From Streptomyces sp. NBC_01478 (lineage in GTDB: Bacteria > Actinomycetota > Actinomycetes > Streptomycetales > Streptomycetaceae): a stretch of 64,000 nt of DNA. Shown piece after piece: positions 1-9,238 of the stretch. The translations under genes and the position numbers were made by a program. Numbering within the stretch: position 1 is the first letter of the stretch; each line of letters opens with the position of its first letter. The notes under the pieces are model-generated. The model was given only the letters and a program-made list of their open reading frames with translations. It ran no database searches and was not told the DNA's origin. The stretch lies in the NCBI RefSeq assembly GCF_036227225.1, contig NZ_CP109444.1:6119501-6183500 (forward strand). The letters are read 5' to 3'.

Positions 1-1
1 G

Positions 2-1399
2 CTCGGCCACGGGTACGTTCGCTGGGTCCGCCGCCGGGTCGGCCGCGGATATCCCGTTCCGCCCCATGGTTTCCATCTCACGCCCGTCCTGCAGAGCGCG
101 GCGAGTTCCGAGAAACTCACCATCCTGCGCAGAGTCCTGCTCCTCGGAGTGCTCGCCTCGGCGGTGCTCACGGGCCTGGCCGCCGGGTTCGCTCCGGTCG
201 TGCCGGTCCTGATCGGCGGAGCCTGGGCCGCCTGCTACGCCGACCGTCTCCTCGCCCACGTCGGCTTCCGCCGGGCGCACTGGGCCGGGCGGCCCCCGTC
301 GCACGACCTGCGCTGGTGGATAGGACCTTGGCGGCGGCGCATGCTGCGCCGGGACCCGCGGGACAGGGACGGTCTGGTGGTCCCGTACACCTTGCGCCTG
401 CGGGACCGGGGCGACGGCGTGCACCACCTGGTGGGCGCCGGCAACCTGTGGTCCGAGGAGGTCATCGGGATCGACGTCACGTCGGCCACCGAGAAGGAGG
501 CGCTGAAGGACGAGACGGAGGAGGAGAAGCTCGTACGCCAGACGTTCCAGAGCGTGGACGAGATCCTGCGCGGTACGGGCGGCAAGGGCGTCATCCCCTT
601 CACCCCCGACGAACTGCACCGGCATGTGGCGGGCGAGATGCACCGGCTGATCGACCACCGCCCCTCCCACCATCCGGAGAACAGGCTCGACGTCTTCGAC
701 GTGGCCGCGGTCTCGGCGGAACGCTGGAACGACATCACCGCCGCCGAATGGGATTCCCTGCTCACCCTCGCCCGGCTGGGCACCGGTGCGGAGGGCGCCA
801 GCTCCGCCACGAAGGAGGCCCGCCGGCTGCTGTGCACGCGCATCGTGTCCTGGGACGGTGAACTCGTCGCCGCGCTGTACGCGAGCTTCGCCTATGAGCA
901 CCATTTCCTGCGCATCACCACCCGCGTGCAGGTCATCCATCCGATCCATCCCACCCTGCGCACCGGGGTGAAGGACGCCGAGCGCGGCGGGGCCGGGTGG
1001 CACGCGCGCACCGCGCTGAACGCGCTGCTCGACGTCTTCGCACTGCTCAACCGCCTGCGCGCGCCACTGAGTCCGGCACGCGCACCGATGGACCCGGGCC
1101 GCGGTCCGGTCAGCCTGCGCGAGGTCTACTCCTCGCGCTTCATGGACGACATGCTCCAGTACGACGACGCGCGCAGGCACGTGGAGTGGATGCAGCGCGG
1201 TGTCTTCCGTGCCGCCCTGGGCTTCCTCCAGGAGCACAACGTGGACATCAGCGCGTTCCTGCGGCAGGCCACGTACATCCTGCAGAACAGCGGTGTCGTG
1301 AACTCCGGTGCCATGGGTGACGTCCAGAACCTGGCCGGGGCCCGGGGCTCGACCGCGACCATGAACAAGACATCCACTTCCGGAGGAGACGGCTCGTGA
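2..1399 (+). CDS. Membrane-anchored protein with C-terminal MGDVQN motif (5' partial)
   Basis: The reading frame is open from base 2, so the gene probably begins left of the window; a GTG at 149 is the first internal start seen. A hydrophobic stretch at about residues 44-75 of the visible part predicts one or two membrane helices. The rest is soluble, charged and probably cytoplasmic. I recognise no enzyme motif. The last 40 residues carry NSGVVNSGAMGDVQN, and nearly the same string opens the next gene, whose GTG start overlaps this stop (GTGA). The two proteins are therefore translationally coupled and likely act together. Short Gly/Asn/Gln motifs of this style occur in modular actinobacterial signalling or conflict proteins; that link is inference. 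Confidence 0.75.
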   Translation, partial: LGHGYVRWVRRRVGRGYPVPPHGFHLTPVLQSAASSEKLTILRRVLLLGVLASAVLTGLAAGFAPVVPVLIGGAWAACYADRLLAHVGFRRAHWAGRPPSHDLRWWIGPWRRRMLRRDPRDRDGLVVPYTLRLRDRGDGVHHLVGAGNLWSEEVIGIDVTSATEKEALKDETEEEKLVRQTFQSVDEILRGTGGKGVIPFTPDELHRHVAGEMHRLIDHRPSHHPENRLDVFDVAAVSAERWNDITAAEWDSLLTLARLGTGAEGASSATKEARRLLCTRIVSWDGELVAALYASFAYEHHFLRITTRVQVIHPIHPTLRTGVKDAERGGAGWHARTALNALLDVFALLNRLRAPLSPARAPMDPGRGPVSLREVYSSRFMDDMLQYDDARRHVEWMQRGVFRAALGFLQEHNVDISAFLRQATYILQNSGVVNSGAMGDVQNLAGARGSTATMNKTSTSGGDGS

Positions 1400-1806
1400 C
1401 GATCTTCAACCGACGTGACGCACAGGACGGTCAGACAGCCGGGGGCTCCAACAGCGGTGTCTACAACACCGGGACGATGGGCGACGTACAGAACCTGGCG
1501 CATTCGGCCGGTTCCGTGGCGCACCATGTGACCGTCTCCGGCGGGGCGGACGCCAAGGCCGCAGAGTGGGCACGGATTCTCGGGGAACTCGAGACCACGC
1601 TCGCCCGAGGCGGGGCCGGCATCACCGATCCCGAGGGGTGCAGGGTCCTGCTGCGGCTCATCCGTGACCAGCGCATCACCGACGACGGAGAGCGTCGGGC
1701 GACGGGGTCGATGCTCGGACAGATCAGCCGGCTGTGCGCGGACGTCGAGCCGGTGACCTCGCTCGTGGCCTCGGCGTTGGCTCTTCTCGGCCTGGCTACG
1801 GGCTGA
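1396..1806 (+). CDS. Small effector-associated-type protein sharing the MGDVQN motif
   Basis: A 136-aa protein with a GTG start overlapping the stop of the preceding gene by 4 nt. Residues 18-36 read NSGVYNTGTMGDVQN, matching the C-terminus of the upstream protein at both protein and DNA level. Residues about 50-136 form a predicted all-helical domain (a charged helix around AEWARILGELE, a middle helix, and a hydrophobic C-terminal helix). This size and architecture resemble small adaptor domains such as DUF5955-like proteins, but I cannot assign a family firmly. A strong terminator follows at once, so this is the last gene of the unit. Confidence 0.75.
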   Translation: MTIFNRRDAQDGQTAGGSNSGVYNTGTMGDVQNLAHSAGSVAHHVTVSGGADAKAAEWARILGELETTLARGGAGITDPEGCRVLLRLIRDQRITDDGERRATGSMLGQISRLCADVEPVTSLVASALALLGLATG

Positions 1807-1823
1807 CGGGAACGACAACGGCA

Positions 1824-1861
1824 ACGGGGCCCGGTTGTGCCGGGCCCCGTCGGCGTTTTTT
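1824..1861 (+). terminator. Rho-independent terminator
   Basis: Perfect 11-bp stem ACGGGGCCCGG / CCGGGCCCCGT with loop TTGTG, followed by CGGCG and six T. It ends the two-gene unit and lies 12 nt before the convergent vWA gene, so it may work in both directions. Confidence 0.9.
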
Positions 1862-1872
1862 GCCCGTGACGG

Positions 1873-3642
1873 TTACGGGCGCCAGTCGATCAGTACGCCG
1901 TCGTAGAGCTCCGCGTCCGTGAGCTCCAGGGGGGTCGGGCCCGCGTGGAAGAAGGCCGTGTTGTCGGTCTTCAGCTTGCGGAGGTAGTCGAAGGCCTTGT
2001 TGTCGTGGTCGCCGAACGCGACGAACGAGAAGAACACGGAGGCGTGGGACTTCGCGGCGTCCGTGAGGGACTGGGTGGCCGGGGTCTTCGCGTCCGGGGC
2101 GCCGTCCGTCTGGAAGACGACGAGGGCGGGGGCGCCGGGGGTGGCGTTCTTGTCGTAGTGGGCCAGTACGGCTTCTACGGCGGCGTGGTAGCTGGTGCGG
2201 CCCATGCGGCCGAGGCCGGCGTGGGCCTCGTCGATCGCGTTCTCGGGGGAGGTGGCGGTGAGGTCGGTGGTGCCGTCGACCTCCGTGGAGAAGAAGACGA
2301 CGTGGACGGTGGGGGTGGGGTCCGGGTCCAGGTGGGTCGCGAGGGCGAGGGTCTGGTCGGCGAGGGCCTGGGCGGAACCGTCCTTGTAGTACGGGCGCAT
2401 GCTCGCGGAGCGGTCGAGGACGAGGTAGACCTTCGCTCGGGTACCGGTGAGGCCGGCCTTGCCGATCGCGACGGCGGCGGAACCGGTCCCCACGGCCTCG
2501 GCTACGCCCTCGGCCGTCACGTCTTCCCCACCCGCACCACCCGTGACGCTCTCGTCGTCGAGTGCGGGTGGCCCCTGCGGGGCGGACTCGCCGTCGGCGG
2601 CCGCGGCCACGGGCTCCGGGACAACGGTCTCCACGGCCGCGGGCTCCACGACAACCTCCGCGGCGGGCTCCGCCACGGGTTCCGGGGCGGGTTCGGTGGT
2701 CGGCTCGGGGGCGGCTGTGACCTTCGCCGCGACCGGCTCGGCCACCTCGTCGACCACAGGCTCGGCCACCTCTGCGGCCACGGGCTCAGCCTCGGGTGCG
2801 CTCTCGGCGACCGGCTCCGCGACGGGCTCGGGCTCGGCCTCCGGCTCAGGCGTGACGTCGGCGACCGGCTCGACGACCGACTCGGCCTCGGGCTCCGGCG
2901 TCACTTCAGCCGCAGGCTCGGCTTCCGCCTCTGCCTCCGCGACCGGTTCGGGCTCCGGCGTTACCTCGGCCGCAGACTCGGCTACAGACTCGGCTTCCGC
3001 GACCGGCTCGGTCTCGGGCTCCGCGTCCGTGTTCGCCTCCGCCGTCGGCTCAACCACGACCTCGGCGACCGGCTCGGCAACTACCTCAGCCGCAGGCTCG
3101 ACGACATCCTCGGCGACCGGCTCAGCAGCCACCTCGGTCACCGGCTCGGCAACTACCTCAGCCGCGGGCTCAGCAACAGCCTCGGTCACCGGCTCGGCAA
3201 CTACCTCAGCCGCGGGCTCAGCAACATCCTCGGCGACCGGCTCGGCAACAACCTCAGCCGCAGGCTCGGCAACAACCTCAGCCGTAGGCGCAGCCGCAGC
3301 CGCAGCCGCCGACTCACCGCCCGCCCCGGTACCCTCCGACCCCTCCTCCGACGTCGCCGGCTTGGGCACCGTCACGTTGTCGAAGGCCAGTGCCACGAGA
3401 TCGTGTTCGTCGTCCTCAAGGGTCGAGGACGGGCGGGGTTCCGGGACCTGGGCCGTTGCCGCAGGTGACGGCTTCGGCGTCGATGTGAGGTCGGGTTCGG
3501 TGGACGGGGACGGGACCTTCGCGTCCGGTTCCACCGCGGTCGGCTGCTCTTGCGAAGGAGTGCGTTCCGCACCCTCTGCTCCGGTGGCACGCTCCTTGCG
3601 TGACCTGCCGAACGCATTCCGCAGGAGAGTGAGAATGCCCAT
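1873..3642 (-). CDS. TerF-like vWA domain protein with long AEPV repeat region
   Basis: 589 aa. The C-terminal ~190 residues form a von Willebrand A domain of the tellurium-resistance TerF type: MIDAS motif DRSASM near residue 410, the GRTSYHAAV and FQTDGAP segments, and a terminal LIDWRP. The N-terminal 30 residues are basic (GRSRKERAT). Between about residues 115 and 345 the protein is a low-complexity Glu/Ala/Pro/Val array (units like AEPVAEVV), probably an extended acidic spacer. ATG at 3642 is preceded by GAAGGG. TerF-type vWA proteins act with TerD-family proteins in metal or stress response; a TerD fusion lies at 22.5 kb. The repeat is likely length-variable between strains. Confidence 0.9.
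   Translation of the reverse strand: MGILTLLRNAFGRSRKERATGAEGAERTPSQEQPTAVEPDAKVPSPSTEPDLTSTPKPSPAATAQVPEPRPSSTLEDDEHDLVALAFDNVTVPKPATSEEGSEGTGAGGESAAAAAAAPTAEVVAEPAAEVVAEPVAEDVAEPAAEVVAEPVTEAVAEPAAEVVAEPVTEVAAEPVAEDVVEPAAEVVAEPVAEVVVEPTAEANTDAEPETEPVAEAESVAESAAEVTPEPEPVAEAEAEAEPAAEVTPEPEAESVVEPVADVTPEPEAEPEPVAEPVAESAPEAEPVAAEVAEPVVDEVAEPVAAKVTAAPEPTTEPAPEPVAEPAAEVVVEPAAVETVVPEPVAAAADGESAPQGPPALDDESVTGGAGGEDVTAEGVAEAVGTGSAAVAIGKAGLTGTRAKVYLVLDRSASMRPYYKDGSAQALADQTLALATHLDPDPTPTVHVVFFSTEVDGTTDLTATSPENAIDEAHAGLGRMGRTSYHAAVEAVLAHYDKNATPGAPALVVFQTDGAPDAKTPATQSLTDAAKSHASVFFSFVAFGDHDNKAFDYLRKLKTDNTAFFHAGPTPLELTDAELYDGVLIDWRP
2635..3310 (-). repeat. In-frame tandem repeat coding for AEPVAE-type units
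   Basis: Degenerate tandem repeats of about 15-30 nt built from variations of GCGACCGGCTCGGC, encoding the acidic Ala/Glu/Pro/Val spacer of the vWA protein. Unit lengths stay multiples of three, so expansion or contraction would keep the frame. Confidence 0.85.
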
Positions 3643-3873
3643 GTGCGCAACCCTTCGCGTGAGTTGAAGCCGTCAATCCCTGGCCAGGACGGACACGTAA
3701 GGTTAGCGGCCTCGGATGGCGATCTTAGGCAGGGGCAAGGCGCGCGGGACGCGTCCTGTCAACACCGCCTGTTTCAGCCACCACTTCGCTCGCCCGTTCA
3801 CCTGCGGACTAACCGGCCCGCCCGCGGACTACCCGCCGACCGGTTCACGCGCCGTTCACATGAAATCGCGTCC

Positions 3874-5925
3874 TCAGTGCGGCGAAGCGATCGCCCGCGC
3901 CGCCGCTACCTCCTGCCGCAGCGGCTCCAGGACGCTCTCCGCCGGGCCCGTCAGATCCGTACGGACCTCCACCAGGACCTCCGACTCGCGGACGCCCTTC
4001 GACAACTCCCGCAGTTGGAGGGCGACTTGGATCACCTCGGCCGGTGACGGCGGTGGTGCCCCGTGCTTCACCCGTACCCTCGCCGCCGTCGTCGCGTCGA
4101 CGATCCGTTCCACGGCGACGACCAGCGGGAGCCAGCCGGCGGCGAGGCGGCCGGTGGGCGGGGGTTCGGTGAGGGCGCGCTGGAACTCCGTACGGATGAC
4201 GGACAGGTCGCGGTAGAGGCGGCGGCGCATACGGGCGCGGGCCGCCGGGTCGACCTCCCGACCGGCGCCACCTCCAGCCCCGGCTCCAACTCCGACTCCA
4301 GCCCCGGCATTGGCACCAGCCCCCGCAGATGTAGCCGCAGCCGCAGCCGCAGCCGCAGCCGCAGCCGTGCCGAACGCCGACTCCACATACGTCGCCGTGT
4401 CCGCCACCGCCTCCGCCAACCGGTCCCCCACTCTCGTGTGCCAGCTCTCCGGCCACAGCAGATACCCCGCCACCAGCGCGATTCCGCAGCCGATCAGGGA
4501 GTCCACCAGGCGGGGGAGCAGCAGCGCCGTGCCCTGGTGGTTCAGGACGTCGGAGAGGAGCAGGATCACCGGCGTGATCGCCATCGTCTGGTAGCCGTAG
4601 CCGCGTGGGGTGAGGGCCGGGATCAAGGGGGCCAGGAGGAGCAGGACCAGTACGTCCCACCACCCCCTCGGCACCGCCGACAGCACCGCCGCCGCGATCA
4701 CCAGCCCGGCCACCGTGCCCAGCGCGCGCAGCAGCGCCCGGGAGAAGACCGAGCCGAAGTCGGGCTTGAGGACGAAGGTGATCGTCAGGGCGATCCAGTA
4801 CGAGCGCGGTACGGGGACGGTGGACACCAGCACCTGCGCCAGGCCGATGCAGAGGGCCAGGCGCAGGCCGTAGCGCCAGGAGCCGGCGGACAGGACGACG
4901 TTGCGGGCCGCCCGCGCCGCGCGGATGCGGAGGGCCGCCGGGCGGCCGAGGCGGTCGTCGATGCCGCGCGGGTCCACGTCCGGGGCGGTGACGACCTCGG
5001 CCGCGTGGCGCAGGGCGTGGTCGATCGCGCGGGTCGTCTGGCCGGTGGGGGCGGGGAGGGCGAGTCCTATCGGGCCGGTGTAGCCCGTCTCCACGGCGTG
5101 CGCGAGGTGGCGGACCGTGTCGCGGATCTGCGGGGGGAGGGGCTTGCCGGACTGGTGGACCGCGGGGGCCGCCTCGACCACCGGCGTGATCGCGTTCAAC
5201 TGGGCCAGCAGGCGGGTCAGTTCGGGGCTGCGGCCGTGGTGGCGGGCGCGCCGGGCGAGGACGAGGTCGTACGACTGGTTCAGGGACTGGGTGACGGCCT
5301 GGCGGGACGCGTCGTAGGCCGCCGTGGGGTCGTCGCCGCAGGTGGCGAGGAGGTCGGCGACGGTGCGGTAGGTGTTCGCGACCGCCGCCCGTTCCGGGAC
5401 GCCGGAGCGCAACGGCCAGGCGAGGAGGGCGAGGAGGAGGACCAGGAGGCCGCCGCCGGACATCAGGACGGGGGCCAGCCACCATGCGCCGGGGAGCGGA
5501 AGTCCCGCGCCGATCACCGAGTTGAGGAGCAGCAGCAGGCCCGATACGGAGGCCACCGCGCCGATCGTCGAGATCATCCCGGAGACGAGCGCGACGGCGG
5601 TCAGGGCGGTGACCGCGAGCCAGCCGTGGTCGTAGACCGCCGCCCCCAGCGTGACGCCGACCGCGCCGAAGAGCTGGGGGATCGCGATGTTGAGGATGCG
5701 CATGCGGTAGGCGTCGGCGGTGTCGCCGATGACTCCGGAGAGGGCGCCCATGGAGGCGAGCGCGCCGTAGGCGGTGTGTCCGGTGGCGAGGCCGACGGCG
5801 AGGGGCAGGGACATCGCGACGGCGGCGCGGGCGATCGCCGGCCGGTTGAGGGGGGCCTGCTGCGGTTGGAGGTTCCTCACCAGCCAGTCGGGGGGTGTGA
5901 GGCCGATGGGGAACTCGCGGGACAT
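3874..5925 (-). CDS. FUSC family membrane protein (aromatic acid exporter-like)
   Basis: 683 aa. It has two blocks of predicted transmembrane helices (roughly residues 30-190 and 345-510) separated by a cytoplasmic helical segment and followed by a C-terminal soluble region. This is the FUSC layout (fusaric acid resistance / YccS-type). The family is linked to efflux of aromatic or other organic acids; the substrate here is unknown. A low-complexity Ala/Gly run near residues 520-560, coded by a CCGCAG-type hexamer tandem around 4334-4366, interrupts the C-terminal domain and looks like a slippage expansion. ATG at 5925. The gene stands alone, in the same direction as the vWA gene but 230 nt apart from it. 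Confidence 0.9.
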   Translation of the reverse strand: MSREFPIGLTPPDWLVRNLQPQQAPLNRPAIARAAVAMSLPLAVGLATGHTAYGALASMGALSGVIGDTADAYRMRILNIAIPQLFGAVGVTLGAAVYDHGWLAVTALTAVALVSGMISTIGAVASVSGLLLLLNSVIGAGLPLPGAWWLAPVLMSGGGLLVLLLALLAWPLRSGVPERAAVANTYRTVADLLATCGDDPTAAYDASRQAVTQSLNQSYDLVLARRARHHGRSPELTRLLAQLNAITPVVEAAPAVHQSGKPLPPQIRDTVRHLAHAVETGYTGPIGLALPAPTGQTTRAIDHALRHAAEVVTAPDVDPRGIDDRLGRPAALRIRAARAARNVVLSAGSWRYGLRLALCIGLAQVLVSTVPVPRSYWIALTITFVLKPDFGSVFSRALLRALGTVAGLVIAAAVLSAVPRGWWDVLVLLLLAPLIPALTPRGYGYQTMAITPVILLLSDVLNHQGTALLLPRLVDSLIGCGIALVAGYLLWPESWHTRVGDRLAEAVADTATYVESAFGTAAAAAAAAAAATSAGAGANAGAGVGVGAGAGGGAGREVDPAARARMRRRLYRDLSVIRTEFQRALTEPPPTGRLAAGWLPLVVAVERIVDATTAARVRVKHGAPPPSPAEVIQVALQLRELSKGVRESEVLVEVRTDLTGPAESVLEPLRQEVAAARAIASPH
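4334..4366 (-). repeat. GCCGCA hexamer tandem
   Basis: About five perfect copies of a 6-bp unit inside the FUSC gene, coding for a polyalanine run. Replication slippage would not break the frame. Confidence 0.75.
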
Positions 5926-5973
5926 GCGCCCATTATGGGCGGCGCGTCCGGCGGGGAAAGGACCGTGCCCGGG

Positions 5974-6972
5974 CTATTCGTGCTGGTGGAGCGTGATGTC
6001 GACCAGCAGGGCGCGGTGGTCGGTGTCGGCGAGGTCGAGGAAGCGGGCGCTGTTCGCGGAGAAGTCCGGGGACAGGAGGACGTGGTCGATCTGGGTGCCG
6101 AAGGCGGGGAGCAGCCGCTCCGGCCAGCTCGGGGTGCGGGGGTGGCCGTCCAGGCGGGCCGCGTCGCGCAGGCCGGTGTCCAGGATGCGGCGGAAGGCCG
6201 CGTGGTCCTGGGAGGAGTTGAAGTCGCCGGCCAGGACGGTGGGGGTGGAGGGGTCGGCGGCGGCGAAGGCGCGCAGCCGGGCCAGCTCGCGGTGCCACAG
6301 GGCGACCTGGTTCGGCAACGGGGGCATGGGGTGCGCGAGTTGGAGCCGTACGGCATGACCGTCCACGTCGGCCACCGCGCCGGGCATGCCCATCGTGCCG
6401 GTGACGCCCCGCGTGCCCTTGAGCGGGAAGCGGCTGAGGATCACCGAGCCGTGCGAACCGGCCGCCGCCACCGCCCGCCGATACGGGAACTCGGTGCCGA
6501 AGTCCCGCTCCAGCGTGGCCTGGCAGGTGTGGTCGCACTCCTCCACGAACACCACGTCCGGCCGCTCCCGCCGGATCACCGGCACCAGCGCACCGGTCCC
6601 CTGCCCGAACTCGACGTTCGAGGTCAGCACCCGGAACTCGGCGATCGCCGGTCCGCCCGGGTCGCTGCTCTTCCCGTACGGCTCGATGAACCACGCCAGC
6701 AGGCCCAGCAGCGCGACGCCCCACACCAGCCCGAGCCGCCAGCGGGTGAAGAGGGAGAGGAACAGCCCGACGCCGGTGGGGGCGAGCAACCAGGGGAAGA
6801 AGGCGAGGAGTTGGGGGACGGGGGTGACGGCGTCGGTGTCGGCCGTACGGCAGCCGACGACCACGCTCACGCCGGCGAAGAGGAGCCCCGCGCACCATCT
6901 CGTGAAGCGGCGCCCCCGATGGGGTTCGGGCACGAAGTCGGCGGCGGTCCACTCGGAGGTCGCGGTACCCAA
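5974..6972 (-). CDS. Membrane-anchored endonuclease/exonuclease/phosphatase-family protein
   Basis: 332 aa. Residues about 25-100 hold three hydrophobic helices and residues 110-332 form an EEP (DNase I-like) domain. Visible metal and catalytic motifs are LTSNVEFG, VFVEECD, LAGDFN, IDHVLLS and DTDHRAL, all in the family order. In Streptomyces this arrangement places the catalytic domain outside the membrane. The family cleaves phosphodiesters or phosphomonoesters of nucleic acids, lipids or sugars, and the substrate cannot be told from sequence. It lies 48 nt upstream of the FUSC start on the same strand, so co-transcription is possible. Confidence 0.92.
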   Translation of the reverse strand: MGTATSEWTAADFVPEPHRGRRFTRWCAGLLFAGVSVVVGCRTADTDAVTPVPQLLAFFPWLLAPTGVGLFLSLFTRWRLGLVWGVALLGLLAWFIEPYGKSSDPGGPAIAEFRVLTSNVEFGQGTGALVPVIRRERPDVVFVEECDHTCQATLERDFGTEFPYRRAVAAAGSHGSVILSRFPLKGTRGVTGTMGMPGAVADVDGHAVRLQLAHPMPPLPNQVALWHRELARLRAFAAADPSTPTVLAGDFNSSQDHAAFRRILDTGLRDAARLDGHPRTPSWPERLLPAFGTQIDHVLLSPDFSANSARFLDLADTDHRALLVDITLHQHE

Positions 6973-7008
6973 GTGACAGCCTTCCGCCCGTAGGTGCAGA
7001 TGCCCGAA

Positions 7009-7761
7009 TCATCCCACGTGTGCCAGGAACTCCCCCAGGATCCCGTTGAACTCCTCGGGGCGCTCGAGATTCGGCAGATGGGCCGCGCCCCCGATCACAT
7101 GGAGCGTGGAGTTGGGGAGCGCGGCGTGCATCGCCTCGGCGTCGGCGACCGGGGTGTAGGTGTCGTCGGCGCCCACGACCACCAGGGCCGGGACGCTCAC
7201 CCGGGTCAACAGGTCGCGGTAGTCCGGGCGTTGGGCACGGGCGCGCAGGGCGGCCGCCGCACTCTCGGGATCGGTGGCCGTCATCATGCGGTGGACGTGG
7301 GCCTTGACCTCGGGGTCCGCGTACGGCGCCACCATCCGCTCCAGGACCTCGTCGGCGTAACCGCGCATGCCCTCCCGCAGCAGGCGGTCCGCCGTCGTGT
7401 TCCGGGTGCGGGCGGCCTCCGGGGTGTCCGCCGCCGGGAAGGTGTCGGCGAGGACCAGACCCCGGACGCGGCCCGGGAACCGGCCGTAGCAGTCCATCGC
7501 GATCTGGCCGCCCATCGACAGCCCGGCCAGCACGAACGTCTCCACCTCCGCCTCGTCCAGCAGCGCCTCCAGGTCCGCGGCGAAGTCCGAGAAGCGGGTG
7601 ACGGCGGGGGTGGAGGGGGAGCGGCCGTAGCCGCGCAGGTCGGGGGCGAGGACCCGGCGGGCGGGGGAGAACGCCTCGGTCTGCGGGGTCCACATCGTGT
7701 GGTCGAAAGGGTGGCCGTGGATGAGGACAAGGGGGATGTATGGGTCCGTAAGGGGTGGCAT
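7009..7761 (-). CDS. Alpha/beta hydrolase
   Basis: About 250 aa. I chose the ATG at 7761 because HGHPFDHTMW (oxyanion loop) then falls near the N-terminus and GAGG lies just upstream; an upstream in-frame ATG at 7821 would run into the operator region. The nucleophile elbow is GLSMGG, the acid is in VGADDTYTP, and the His is in GGAAHLPNLE. Overall it resembles the 3-oxoadipate enol-lactonase/haloperoxidase type. It is divergent from the MocR-type regulator at 7841, and the shared 79-bp spacer carries paired direct repeats, so the regulator probably controls it. Confidence 0.92.
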   Translation of the reverse strand: MPPLTDPYIPLVLIHGHPFDHTMWTPQTEAFSPARRVLAPDLRGYGRSPSTPAVTRFSDFAADLEALLDEAEVETFVLAGLSMGGQIAMDCYGRFPGRVRGLVLADTFPAADTPEAARTRNTTADRLLREGMRGYADEVLERMVAPYADPEVKAHVHRMMTATDPESAAAALRARAQRPDYRDLLTRVSVPALVVVGADDTYTPVADAEAMHAALPNSTLHVIGGAAHLPNLERPEEFNGILGEFLAHVG

Positions 7762-7787
7762 GTCCTCGACCCTAGGTCGGCTCAACT

Positions 7788-7822
7788 CCTCGGTGCAATA
7801 AGATCTTTGCCCTCGGTGCAAT
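7788..7822. promoter_or_regulatory. Paired 12-bp direct repeats, probable MocR operator
   Basis: CCTCGGTGCAAT occurs exactly twice, at 7788-7799 and 7811-7822, 23 bp apart (about two helical turns), in the spacer between the divergent hydrolase and regulator genes. MocR/PdxR-type regulators are known to bind direct repeats in such divergent spacers. That this is the binding site here is inference. Confidence 0.7.
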
Positions 7823-7840
7823 CTCGACGACGGGGGAACG

Positions 7841-9238
7841 ATGGGTGACTACCGGCTCATCGCCGACCGCATCGCCGGCGACATCGCCTCCGGGCGGCTG
7901 CGGCCCGGTCAACGGCTGCCTCCGCAGCGGGTGTTCGCCCGGCGGCGCGGGATCGCCGGGTCGACGGCCGGGCGGGTGTACGCCGAACTCGTGCGGCGCG
8001 GGCTGGTGGTGGGGGAGGTCGGCCGCGGCACCTTCGTGCGGGCCGCGGCGGCGGGGCCGTACGGGCAGGCGATCGTCGAGGCGGCGAGTGCGGCGCCCGT
8101 CAATCTGGAGCTCAACTACCCTTCCGCGCCCGGCCAGTCGGAGCTGCTGGCGCCGGCTCTCGCGCCACTGCTCCGCCCCGATGTACTGACCGAGGCGCTG
8201 CGTCCGGCGCCCGCGACGGGCACGGCGGCGGCGAGGGAGGCGACCGCGGACCTGCTGGCCACGCCCACCTGGCGGCCCGATCCCGACCGCGTGCTGTTCA
8301 CCGGCAACGCCCGGCAGGCCATCGCCGCCACCCTCGCCTCCCTGGTCCGGCCGGGCGGCCGGGTCGGGGTCGAGCCGCTGACGTATCCGCTGGTCAAGGA
8401 GATCGCGGGGCGGCTCGGGGTCACGCTCGTGGCGCTGGAGGCGGACGGCGGCGGACTGCGCCCGGAGTCGGTCCGGGCCGCGCATCGCACCGCTCCCCTC
8501 TCCGCGCTCTATCTCCAGCCGACGCTCCACAATCCGACCTCGGTGACGACCGGTGAGACGCGGAGACATGAAATCGCCGAGACCGTCCGGGAGTTGGGGC
8601 TGCCCGTCGTCGAGGACCGCATCTGGTCGTTCCTGCACCCGGACCACCCGGACCACCCGGACCACCCGGACTCCCCCGCACCGCTCGCCGCCCACGCGCC
8701 CGGACTCGTGCATGTCGTCGACGGGCTGTCGAAGCGGGTCGCGCCGGGGCTCACCGTCGGCTTTCTCGTCGTGCCGGAGGGGCGGGTCGAGGCCGTGGGC
8801 ACGGCGATCCGGTCGGGCGGGTGGAGTGCGGGGCGGTTCGCGCTGGAGGCGGGAGTGGGGTGGATGACGGACGGGACCGTGGCGCGGTTGGTCGAGGCCA
8901 AGCGGGCCGACGCGGGGGTCCGACAGCGGGTGGTCGCCGAGGAGTTGGGCGAGTCGGGCGAGTTCGCCGTACGGGCCGATCCGCTCGCCTATTACGCCTG
9001 GTGGGAGCTGCCCGCGCCGTGGCGGGCCGACACCTTCACGGCCGCCGCGGCGGCGCACGGGATCGCCGTCACACCCGGGACCGCGTTCGGCGTCGATCCG
9101 AAGCGGACCCCGGACGCGGTCAGGCTTGGGCTCGCGTCGGCTGCTGTGCCCGATCTGCGGCGGGCGCTGCGGACGCTCGCCGGTCTCGCACGAGGCGCAG
9201 CAGCAGGAACTCCCGTACCGGGCGGGCGTACCGGGTGA
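7841..9238 (+). CDS. MocR/PdxR-type GntR regulator with aminotransferase-like domain
   Basis: 465 aa. Residues 1-75 form a GntR winged helix-turn-helix (IASGRLRPGQRLPPQRVFA). Residues about 100-450 form a fold-type I aminotransferase domain. The PLP-binding Lys is Lys298 in DGLSKRVAPG, and the phosphate/PLP-contact segment TLHNPT is also present. Such proteins sense PLP or amino compounds and usually control the divergent gene plus themselves. The target here is likely the hydrolase at 7009-7761. A GAC/HPD-rich slip (three copies of an 8-residue HPDHPDHP-like run near 8638) is present. Its 3' end overlaps the convergent membrane-protein gene by 119 bp. Confidence 0.93.
   Translation: MGDYRLIADRIAGDIASGRLRPGQRLPPQRVFARRRGIAGSTAGRVYAELVRRGLVVGEVGRGTFVRAAAAGPYGQAIVEAASAAPVNLELNYPSAPGQSELLAPALAPLLRPDVLTEALRPAPATGTAAAREATADLLATPTWRPDPDRVLFTGNARQAIAATLASLVRPGGRVGVEPLTYPLVKEIAGRLGVTLVALEADGGGLRPESVRAAHRTAPLSALYLQPTLHNPTSVTTGETRRHEIAETVRELGLPVVEDRIWSFLHPDHPDHPDHPDSPAPLAAHAPGLVHVVDGLSKRVAPGLTVGFLVVPEGRVEAVGTAIRSGGWSAGRFALEAGVGWMTDGTVARLVEAKRADAGVRQRVVAEELGESGEFAVRADPLAYYAWWELPAPWRADTFTAAAAAHGIAVTPGTAFGVDPKRTPDAVRLGLASAAVPDLRRALRTLAGLARGAAAGTPVPGGRTG

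Noticed and set aside
2635..3310. Possible CRISPR or satellite in the vWA gene
   Set aside because: The period is in multiples of three nucleotides and encodes a continuous acidic repeat within one gene; no unique spacers.
4063..6993. Plus-strand frame of 976 codons
   Set aside because: Antisense of the FUSC and EEP genes; no recognisable protein features, composition as expected of a shadow frame.
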